Below, piece by piece: positions 25,308 through 31,710 of a stretch of DNA of 32,352 bases. The stretch lies in contig CAJJCG010000058.1 in the NCBI GenBank assembly GCA_905182615.1, positions 1 through 32,352 of the forward strand, written 5' to 3'. The stretch is from Alphaproteobacteria bacterium UBA2964. GTDB taxonomy: Bacteria > Pseudomonadota > Alphaproteobacteria > MPNO01 > UBA2964. The notes beneath the pieces are model-generated. The model was not told the DNA's origin. It saw only the letters and a list, made by a program, of their open reading frames with translations, and made no database searches. Made by a program: the position numbers and the translations under genes. Within the stretch, counting starts at the first letter, position 1; each line of letters starts with the position of its first letter.

Positions 25308-26009
25308 ATGCAAAATGTTGATGAATTAAAGACCCGGGTTGACGAGACCACCGAGAAATTACGCGCCTTTCAAGAGGGCTGAAACGGTCAAAGCCAGTCG
25401 TTGGTCGAGATGCTTGGCGAACTGGAAGAAAAATACGCGGCACAGTCAATTGAACTCAAATATTGCCGGGATCGAATTGATCCCCTAGAAACTGAGAATA
25501 CGCAGATTGCTATTCTGATGGAGAGTTTGCTCGATACGATTGATGCGGGGTTCGCGAATATCGAAGGTGATTCATTATGGAGAGCTGCGGAGATTGCTGG
25601 TTCGATGCTCGTTGGTGAAATTTCTCTGAGTGCAAGCGAATCCCGAGGAGAAGAGATCATCGAAGAAGAGAACCAGCCCGAGGCAATTGATGCGCGTGAA
25701 GAGCTGGTTATCGAAGAGGCTGCTTCTGAGGAAGAAATTGAAGAAGTAGCCGCTGAGGATTCTGAGGTCGCGGTAACAGAGGAACCTGAAGTTGTTGAGA
25801 TTGAGGATGTTGTGGGTTTCGAAGAAGAGCTGTCGGGCGACGATGATAAGCCCGCTGCATCAGATATTCGGGTATTGCTGGAGCGTGTTGAAGCTCTGGC
25901 GGCGAAAGCAGGGGCCATGGGAGGTGATATCCTGCCAGAGGCTGCCGTAGAGACGGGTGAGGTAGATCTTGAGGCGGATGAACCGCGTCAGGCTGGCGCC
26001 GCCGCATAG
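25308..26009 (+). pseudogene. Acidic coiled-coil protein gene with an in-frame TGA at codon 25
   Basis: A strong ATGAGGAG (25295-25302) precedes the ATG at 25308. The frame runs 24 codons (MQNVDELKTRVDETTEKLR, then AFQEG), meets TGA at 25380-25382, and continues in the same frame for 208 codons to a TAG at 26009. The part after the TGA is a coiled coil (GELEEKYAAQSIELKYCRD and LETENTQIAILMESLLDTID) followed by a strongly acidic Glu/Ala/Val stretch (about residues 105-170), then LLERVEALAAKAG. No family is recognised. A TTG at 25401 could restart translation but lacks a ribosome-binding site. A terminator follows. The single TGA suggests recent inactivation, read-through or an error. Confidence 0.6.
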
Positions 26010-26038
26010 TGTGATTGCACAATTCTTCCCTGTGTTAA

Positions 26039-26069
26039 CGGTCGGACTTTTAGTCCGGCCGATTTTTAT
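26039..26069 (+). terminator. Rho-independent terminator after the coiled-coil gene
   Basis: A 9-bp stem is formed by CGGTCGGAC (26039-26047) and GTCCGGCCG (26053-26061) with one G-U pair and a TTTTA loop, followed by ATTTTTAT. It sits 30 bp after the stop codon and about 60 bp before the HpaB-family gene, so that gene should have its own promoter. Confidence 0.8.
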
Positions 26070-26130
26070 GTAGCGTTCCGTTTTATAAACAGAGGCTGGC
26101 GGTTGCACGCGAGCTATAGAAAGACGGTAA

Positions 26131-27591
26131 ATGCTAAAATCTGGTAGCGAGTATTTGGAAAGCCTACGCGATGGACGCCGGGTCTTTATCGGCAGCGAAC
26201 AGGTAGAAGACGTAACCGAGCATGAGGCGTTTAGAAATGCCGCTCGGTCTTTTGCGATGATCTATGACATGAAAGCGGCCCCTGAAAATAGGGACGTGAT
26301 GTCATTCGAGGAAGATGGTGATCGGTTCAGTAGCTATTTTCTGATGCCTAAAACGCATGATGATCTGGTCAAACGAATGGAGACTCACCGTCGGATCGCT
26401 GAATGGTCACACGGATTATTGGGGCGGTCACCAGATCATGTTTCGAGTTTCGTAACCGGTCTGGCGATGAAGCCCACGATGTTTGAAGAAATTGGCGAAG
26501 GCTTCGGCGATAATATCGTCAATTACTACAAACATATGAGGGTGAACGATATCTTTACTTGTTATACGGTTTTACCCCCTCAGGGTGCTCGTAAGCCAGA
26601 GCTCTACGAGCGCGAAGGTATGACCGTTCCGACACTGCGTGTCACTGATGAAGATGATAACGGCGTTACCCTCAACGGCATGAAGATGCTTGGGACGTCT
26701 GCTATCTTCAGCAATGAAACGTGGGTCGGTAATCTGCTGCCGCTTGGGCCTAATCAGGAAAGAGAATCCATTACCTGTGCGGTGCCGCTGAATAACCAGG
26801 GTGTTTCAATCTGGTCGCGTAAGCCGCTTGAGAAGTATGCGGTTACGGAATTCGATAATCCTTTGTCGTGGCGGTTCGATGAATCAGACGCGATGGTGAT
26901 TTTTGAAGATGTGAAGGTGCCGTGGGAAAAGGTGTTTGTGCACAACAACACCGAAATGTCGCGCGGCATTTACGTCCAGTCACCGTCGCATTCTATGGGT
27001 AACCACCAATCCAACATTCGCTTTCATGAAAAGCTCAAATTGATTATCGGTATTGCGCATAAAATCGTTACAGCCAATGGGGCGGGGCACATCCCGGCGG
27101 TTCAGGGCATTCTCGGCGGGCTGGCAGCGCAGGAGGCGGCGCTGGAAGCGATCATCCATGGGCAGTTGCAGAACCCTGAGGTGATGGTGGATGGCTATCT
27201 TAACATCAACCAGCGCTATATGTATGCGGCTCTGTATTGGTGCACGACCAACTACTCAAAAATTTGCGATGTTGTTCGTGACCTGATGGGTGGCGGACCT
27301 TTTCAGATGCCAGCTGATATTTCAGTGATCGATAACCCGGCAATGAAAGAAACATTCGAGAAATACTGGTCGGTACCAGGGCAATCAGCAATTGAGCGGA
27401 TGAAACTCTACAAGCTGGCGTGGGATTTGATCGGTTCAGAATTTGCTGGCCGTCACATTCAATATGAGCGGTTTTATGCTGGACCGAGCTTCGTCGTCAC
27501 TAATTACAGCTATTTGAACGCGCCATGGGATACGTTCGACGGTTTGGTCGATGACATCATGGATGGTTATGACGCGGGGGGATCGTCTTAG
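26131..27591 (+). CDS. HpaB-family FADH2-dependent monooxygenase / 4-hydroxyphenylacetate 3-hydroxylase-like
   Basis: A 486-residue protein with the HpaB architecture. It has an N-terminal helical domain (LKSGSEYLESLRDGRRVFI), then a beta-barrel middle region (GVTLNGMKMLGTSAIFSNETW, with AVPLNNQGVSIWSRKP and ESDAMVIFEDVKVPWEKVFVHNN), and a C-terminal four-helix region ending GSEFAGRHIQYERFYAG. The FEDVKVPWEKVF and RHIQYERFYAG segments are strong markers of the family, which includes oxygenases of phenolics as well as 4-hydroxybutyryl-CoA dehydratase. The Cys and His cluster ligands of the dehydratase are not evident, so a FADH2-dependent monooxygenase is favoured. No flavin reductase (HpaC) gene lies nearby. 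It starts at ATG after a weak AAAGACGG. Confidence 0.88.
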   Translation: MLKSGSEYLESLRDGRRVFIGSEQVEDVTEHEAFRNAARSFAMIYDMKAAPENRDVMSFEEDGDRFSSYFLMPKTHDDLVKRMETHRRIAEWSHGLLGRSPDHVSSFVTGLAMKPTMFEEIGEGFGDNIVNYYKHMRVNDIFTCYTVLPPQGARKPELYEREGMTVPTLRVTDEDDNGVTLNGMKMLGTSAIFSNETWVGNLLPLGPNQERESITCAVPLNNQGVSIWSRKPLEKYAVTEFDNPLSWRFDESDAMVIFEDVKVPWEKVFVHNNTEMSRGIYVQSPSHSMGNHQSNIRFHEKLKLIIGIAHKIVTANGAGHIPAVQGILGGLAAQEAALEAIIHGQLQNPEVMVDGYLNINQRYMYAALYWCTTNYSKICDVVRDLMGGGPFQMPADISVIDNPAMKETFEKYWSVPGQSAIERMKLYKLAWDLIGSEFAGRHIQYERFYAGPSFVVTNYSYLNAPWDTFDGLVDDIMDGYDAGGSS

Positions 27592-27603
27592 ACGAAAGAG
27601 GTA

Positions 27604-27678
27604 TGGTGCCGCCGGTGAGATTCGAACTCACGACTTCTCCCTTACCAAGGGAGTACTCTACCCCTGAGTTACGGCGGC
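27604..27678 (-). tRNA. tRNA-Thr (anticodon GGT)
   Basis: The minus strand folds as a complete 75-nt tRNA. The acceptor is GCCGCCG paired with CGGCGGC, the D-arm stem is ACTC/GAGT, and the anticodon stem CTCCC/GGGAG carries loop TTGGTAA, giving anticodon GGT (Thr). The variable loop is 5 nt, the T-arm is GTGAG-TTCGAAT-CTCAC, the discriminator is A, and CCA is encoded. No attachment-site-like duplication of the 3' end was seen near it. Confidence 0.97.
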
Positions 27679-27691
27679 CCCGTCAAATGCG

Positions 27692-27713
27692 GCGGCACAA
27701 TGCCATGTGCCGC
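27692..27713. repeat. Perfect 8-bp hairpin just upstream of tRNA-Thr
   Basis: GCGGCACA (27692-27699) and TGTGCCGC (27706-27713) form a perfect stem with a 6-nt loop, 13 bp from the 5' end of the tRNA on its strand. There is no T-tract. It may be part of the tRNA leader or a protein-binding site. Confidence 0.4.
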
Positions 27714-27843
27714 ATGTCCATGCAATAAGACAAGCATGCTAATAGACAGGAAATATGCTTTCTATGTTTTTTGGTGATAAAACTCATAGCAGAAGCGAAA
27801 TTGAAAGAGGGTGGGGCATTTTGCCTCTGGAACAGCTTGGGTC

Positions 27844-27999
27844 ATGACGAAGTCAAAGGGTAATCAAACTGTAAATTCGTCGGCTTCTGAAAAGGCTGAA
27901 GAAAGAAAGCAGCGTCAGGCGGCACAGTTACGGGCAAACTTGCAGCGCCGTAAGGAACAGATACGGCGACGGACACCTTCAGAGAAAACCGATTTATAG
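27844..27999 (+). CDS. Small basic Arg/Lys-rich protein, alphaproteobacterial type
   Basis: A 51-residue protein from ATG 27844; a longer 62-codon form from 27811 is less likely. The core EKAEERKQRQAAQLRANLQR followed by RKEQIRRR is of the kind found in short proteins of alphaproteobacteria with the pattern 'RxxRLxAALRxNLxRRKxQ', often near murA. It is probably helical and positively charged; no function is known. No partner gene (murA) is visible downstream, where the sequence turns into the decaying zone. Confidence 0.6.
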   Translation: MTKSKGNQTVNSSASEKAEERKQRQAAQLRANLQRRKEQIRRRTPSEKTDL

Positions 28000-28150
28000 T
28001 TTTTACTGGTCGTTCTTTGTGTTTTGATCCCGAATAATATCGGTGGAACGGTTTTAAGATTCGCTTTGACCAAGCAAACAATGTCTTGAATAGGCTAGAT
28101 TCTACAAAGCGTCGTTCTTATGACTGCACTTGCGTCGCCCATTGCTTCAT

Positions 28151-28483
28151 CTACTTCCAGCAAAACCTTTTTTCCTGATAATTTAGATTAAAGGGTTCTT
28201 CTGCAATATCGACGCCGCTTCCAATAGACACTCTAATGCCTGACCCCCTTGGTTCGTCTATATTTGCTCGAAATTCAGCGCCCGTCGCTACATGTTCAGT
28301 CACGAGAAGGGCTTTGAAATGAACTGATTCGTTTACCTTTTCGACAAACCGATGAATATCGTTGTTATTTAAATCCTGCAGTACCTGTCTGACGAACGCT
28401 ATATCGCCAAGGGGGAGTTCGTCTTCTGTGTGTCCGTCGTCATATAAATTGGAACACGTAGCGGCCTGATCTAAGAGAGGATC
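28151..28483 (-). pseudogene. 3' part of a gene split by an IS-derived element
   Basis: An open frame on the minus strand enters from the element side (DEPDPLLDQAATCSNLYDDG), crosses the end of the shared 51-bp flank, and runs to TAG at 28151 (GDIAFVRQVLQDLNNNDIHR, FVEKVNESVHFKALL, then VTEHVATGAEFRANIDEPRG and VSIGSGVDIAEEPFN). It is about 110 codons with normal residue composition. No family is recognised. The matching 5' part is probably the frame at 28856-29039 on the other side of the element. The beginning of this piece shares its sequence with 362-412. Confidence 0.45.
28433..28483 (-). repeat. 51-bp flank shared with 362-412 (inverted)
   Basis: Identical by eye to the reverse complement of 362-412. 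Here it is the beginning of the split gene's 3' part and lies directly outside the proposed right end of element copy 2. Confidence 0.7.
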
Positions 28484-28855
28484 TGGCTCATCTGGTTTAT
28501 AATATTAAGCGGCGTGTTTGCGGTATTGCAAGCGCCAGGTCTCCTTGATTTTTAGTTTGATCCTTTCCCGTTGTTTTAAAATTTCTTGGCCACGCCCAAA
28601 GTAGACGTCTGCGGGTGTGAGATTATTGATACTCTCGTGGTAGCGTTGATGATTGTAGTGATCAACGAACGCCTCGATCTATGCCTCCAGATCTGCCGGG
28701 AAGAAGTAGTTCTCCAGTAGGGTGTGGATTTTTTTTCTGCTTAATACTGCTTGCGGGTAGTCCAGCGAATGTCCTTAATCGCCTTGGCGGCACCCGTCTG
28801 TTGTGTCTACGATTTCTGTCTCATCTTCGTTCCCTTCGGTCACTACGATGAACCA
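28484..28855 (-). mobile_element. Internally deleted, degraded IS3-family element (copy 2, complete)
   Basis: A 372-bp derivative with ends TGGTTCATC (left, read from 28855 on the minus strand) and GATGAGCCA (right, ending at 28484), imperfect inverted repeats in the TG...CA form of IS3 elements. The frame starts at the ATG near 28824, contains the OrfA N-terminus, passes directly into the OrfB C-terminus and stops 24 bp before the right end, as in full IS3 elements. It shares the TAA after KQY and the TAG after LEA with copy 1. It keeps the Tyr codon of DHYNHQRY that is a stop in copy 1. No target-site duplication was found. Confidence 0.75.
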
Positions 28856-29039
28856 GAAACCTTCCCTTATCCAATCTCGCTAATTTGTTCCATAGCCGCT
28901 GACGGCAGACAATCCTAGTGTTGGTGATTGTCCGAATTTCTTCTAGAAAATGGGGTACTGAACCGCGAAGCGCAATATGCGCGTCATAACGGTTTTGTGA
29001 GGTGCTTTCATGAAATACATGCCCCCCTTTGTATCTCAA
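28856..29039 (-). pseudogene. 5' part of a gene split by the IS-derived element
   Basis: The minus-strand frame reads RYKGGHVFHESTSQNRYDAH, IALRGSVPHFLEEIRTITNT and RIVCRQRLWNKLARLDKGRF, then runs into the element. The first codon visible is TTG at 29039, with a stop a few codons upstream and no ribosome-binding site, so the true 5' end may be lost. It is probably the upstream half of the frame at 28151-28483. Function is unknown. Confidence 0.4.
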
Positions 29040-29103
29040 CGACAGCCTCTATAAACTGACGGACAGAAATCTTATTTAAGCCCCGCCCTCAGGAGTGCCC
29101 TAT

Positions 29104-30036
29104 ATGACCTACAAAGTTGCCTTGCCCGATCTTGTTTCCAATTCTTACTTCCCGGCCATTGCGGCGGTGGAGCTCGGTTACTTCAAGGAAGAAGGCATTG
29201 ATGCCGAGATCGAACTGATCTTTCCCGTGCCGGATTCTTTTGCAGCGCTACGCGATGGTAAATGTGATTTTGTTGCTGGTTCCGCGCATGCGCCGCTTTG
29301 GGCCTTCCCGCGCTGGGAGGGATCAAAGGTGTTGTGCGCCCTATCGCAAGGGATGTACTGGTTTCTGGTTCTGCGCCATGACATCGATGTCAAAAAAGGC
29401 GACGTGAACGGTCTCAAAGGATTGCGGATTGGCGCGGCACCGGGTGTCGATGTCGGATTCCGTCAATTGCTAATTGCCGCCGGGATCGATGCGGAAGCCG
29501 AGAACATCACCATCGGCCTGCCGCCGGGCGGCATTCCCGAAGGCAAGTCATTTGGCGTGGTCGCGGCACAGGCGCTTATTGACGGTGAAATTGATGGCTT
29601 CTGGGCCAATGGCATGGGCGCCGAAGTGGCAATCACTAGTGGCATCGCCAAATGTATCATTGATGTCCGGCGCGGTGATGGCCCATCGACTGCCTTTAAC
29701 TTTACGCAGCCCGCTTTGGTCACATCTCAGAAGCTCGTTGATGAAGAGCCGGAAGTCGCCGCCGGGGCCGTGCGCGCCATCGTTAAAACACTGAACGCTC
29801 TCAAAACAGATGCATCACTAGCGACCAAAGTCGCGCAGGATCTGTTTCCCGAAAAGGAAACCGGGTTGATCAAGACTTTGATAGAGCGCGACCAGCCTTA
29901 TTACGATGCCAATATCAGCACCGCGCTGGTCGATGGCATGAATGCATTTGCCAGCAATGCCCGGTTGCTTGAAGGCGGGCCGGTGGCTTATGACGATATC
30001 ATCGCCACCCAGTTCCGCGATCTCTGGAACGGCTAG
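29104..30036 (+). CDS. NMT1/SsuA-like periplasmic-binding-fold protein without signal peptide
   Basis: A 310-residue protein from ATG 29104, with AGGAG (29091-29095) 8 nt upstream. The GTG at 29095 is only an alternative start and overlaps that site. The sequence has the NMT1/ABC substrate-binding fold: VALPDLVSNSYFPAIAAVELGYF, EEGIDAEIELIFPVPDSFAAL, GKCDFVAGSAHAPLW, LKGLRIGAAPGVDVGFRQLL and ALIDGEIDGFWANGMGAEVA. The N-terminus starts directly with the first beta strand and no hydrophobic leader, so it is likely cytosolic or exported in an unusual way. No permease or ATPase is near. It might be an enzyme of the Thi5/decarboxylase-like branch of this fold, or an orphan binding protein. It converges with the GST gene. 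Confidence 0.78.
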   Translation: MTYKVALPDLVSNSYFPAIAAVELGYFKEEGIDAEIELIFPVPDSFAALRDGKCDFVAGSAHAPLWAFPRWEGSKVLCALSQGMYWFLVLRHDIDVKKGDVNGLKGLRIGAAPGVDVGFRQLLIAAGIDAEAENITIGLPPGGIPEGKSFGVVAAQALIDGEIDGFWANGMGAEVAITSGIAKCIIDVRRGDGPSTAFNFTQPALVTSQKLVDEEPEVAAGAVRAIVKTLNALKTDASLATKVAQDLFPEKETGLIKTLIERDQPYYDANISTALVDGMNAFASNARLLEGGPVAYDDIIATQFRDLWNG

Positions 30037-30082
30037 GACCTATACCGCTCTCGCGGTTTCGCACCAGCCCACGCCCTACCCG

Positions 30083-30775
30083 TTATTCAGCAGCGGCGGC
30101 AGTCGGAATAAACTGTGCAGCCCAACGGCCCTTGCCGCGCAATATGTCACGCCAGTAATCCTCAAAATCCGGCACGACAGCTGCCGAAACGGAAGGGCGC
30201 GCCATCAACGCATTGCGCCAAACCTCAACCAGAGGATATTTCTCAATCAATCCCAACGGATGGATGCGGTCAAAGAAGGTAAAGCGCATGAGTGCCGGGG
30301 CGTAGGACGCGTCAGTCAGCGAGAAATCAGGACCGTTAAAATACGGCCCATCATTGCCGCGTTTCTCTAGAGCCGTTTCGAGCTTTCCGAAAATAACCCG
30401 GACTTCATCACACCTTTTATCGAGATCGGCTTCATCCGCTGCATCAGTCAAATGGGTAATCTTACTACAGACCGGGACATAATCATTCCATGCACGATTA
30501 TAAGCCCGGTCGAGAGGATCCGCCGGGTGCAAATGCGGCTCGGTTACCTCGTCGAGATATTCCGCGATCGCATTGGATTCGAACAAAGCTCTGTCCTCAT
30601 CGACAATCAGCACCGGCACTTTTGAATGCGGTGAGATGGCGAGGAACCAATCAGGACGATTATTACGATCAATATATTCGAGTTCGTATTCGATACCCTT
30701 CTCCTGCAAGACAATCGCCGCGCGATGAACCCAGGGACAGGTCTTGAAACTGCAAAGCTTAAACTTCGTGGCCAT
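30083..30775 (-). CDS. Glutathione S-transferase family protein
   Basis: A 230-residue protein from the ATG at 30775; a TTG four codons upstream is unlikely. It has an N-terminal thioredoxin-like domain with KTCPWVHRAAIVLQEKG (active-site Cys in CPW, as in Omega/Beta-type GSTs), HSKVPVLIVDEDRALFESNA (cis-Pro and the glutathione-binding ES), and an all-helical C-terminal domain (DGPYFNGPDFSLTDASYAPA with the N-capping box). It may act in conjugation, dehalogenation or disulfide reduction; the substrate is unknown. It diverges from the class II aldolase gene by about 150 bp. Confidence 0.9.
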   Translation of the reverse strand: MATKFKLCSFKTCPWVHRAAIVLQEKGIEYELEYIDRNNRPDWFLAISPHSKVPVLIVDEDRALFESNAIAEYLDEVTEPHLHPADPLDRAYNRAWNDYVPVCSKITHLTDAADEADLDKRCDEVRVIFGKLETALEKRGNDGPYFNGPDFSLTDASYAPALMRFTFFDRIHPLGLIEKYPLVEVWRNALMARPSVSAAVVPDFEDYWRDILRGKGRWAAQFIPTAAAAE

Positions 30776-30927
30776 AGGAACCCCCAAATTTATGATTTAA
30801 CAGATGGTCACACAGGTTAAGGCCGTTTTCAATTAGCGATTATCCCTGCCAATCCCCCTTGCCTGAAAGGCGCAAGCGGTCCGATAATGCCCCGAACAGG
30901 GAATCAAAAATATTCAGGGAGGCTGAT

Positions 30928-31710
30928 ATGAGTGCAAGCCCGGTCATCACAAAACTTGAGACCGCCGATAGCGCGATGAACGAAGCGGAATGGGAAATGC
31001 GAGTCGATCTCGCGGCCTGTTACAGGCTGGTCGCGCATTACGAAATGGACGATCTGTTTGCGACCCATATCTCAGCACGCGCACCGGGGGCCGAGGAGCA
31101 CTTCCTGCTCAACCCCTATGGCGTGCATTTCAGCGAAATCACGGCGTCGAGCCTGGTAAAGGTCGATCTCCAGGGCAATATCGTGCAGAACACCGAGCAT
31201 GTGATTAACCCCGCCGGATTCGTCATCCACTCCGCTGTCCATGCGGCGCGCCATGATGCCAAATGTGTCATACACACCCATACCGTCGCCGGCATGGCCA
31301 TTGCGACAATGGAGGAAGGTCTGCAGCCCTGGTTCCAGAAAGCCATGCGCTTCTATAACGGTGTTGCCTATCACGATTTCGAGGGTGTTGCCGATAATCT
31401 CGATGAGCGCGAGCGGTTGGTACAGGATCTCGGCGACAGTGATTATCTTATACTCCGCAATCATGGGCTTCTGGTCTGTGGACCAACCATTGGGCAGGCG
31501 TTTAAGGAAATGTTTGCGATGGAAAAAGCCTGCAAAACCCAACTCGCCATCATGCAGGCGGGCGGCACCGTCATCAAAATTTCGGACAATCTGCTGCAGC
31601 ACACGTCGGAGCAGTTTGCCCGCAATCGCGCGGTCACTAAAGCACGGCCGAGCGGTTGGGCCTCAATAAAAACGATGCTCGACCGGATCAACCCTGGCTA
31701 TGACGCTTAG
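30928..31710 (+). CDS. Class II aldolase/adducin family protein
   Basis: A 260-residue protein from ATG 30928, chosen for the AGGGAGG site 5 nt upstream. Family features are LAACYRLVAHYEMDDLFATHISAR, the Zn-binding HTHTVAGMAI and the downstream RNHGLLVCGP, which supplies the third His. An acidic residue for acid-base chemistry cannot be assigned confidently. It could be a sugar-phosphate aldolase or a decarboxylase-like enzyme. Sequence quality and codon use resemble its neighbours 29104-30775, which as a group look more GC-rich than the decayed zones on both sides. The stop overlaps the end of the SGNH pseudogene by 4 bp. Confidence 0.87.
   Translation: MSASPVITKLETADSAMNEAEWEMRVDLAACYRLVAHYEMDDLFATHISARAPGAEEHFLLNPYGVHFSEITASSLVKVDLQGNIVQNTEHVINPAGFVIHSAVHAARHDAKCVIHTHTVAGMAIATMEEGLQPWFQKAMRFYNGVAYHDFEGVADNLDERERLVQDLGDSDYLILRNHGLLVCGPTIGQAFKEMFAMEKACKTQLAIMQAGGTVIKISDNLLQHTSEQFARNRAVTKARPSGWASIKTMLDRINPGYDA

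Noticed and set aside
25388-25918. 176-codon Ser-rich frame antisense to the coiled-coil gene
   Set aside because: It is the mirror of a Glu/Ala-rich coding strand (Glu codons read backwards as Ser/Phe); no start signal, and the sense frame has far better coding character.
27592-28855. Integrative element using tRNA-Thr as attachment site
   Set aside because: No integrase, no duplicated tRNA 3' end, and the mobile remnant lies on the 5' side of the tRNA.
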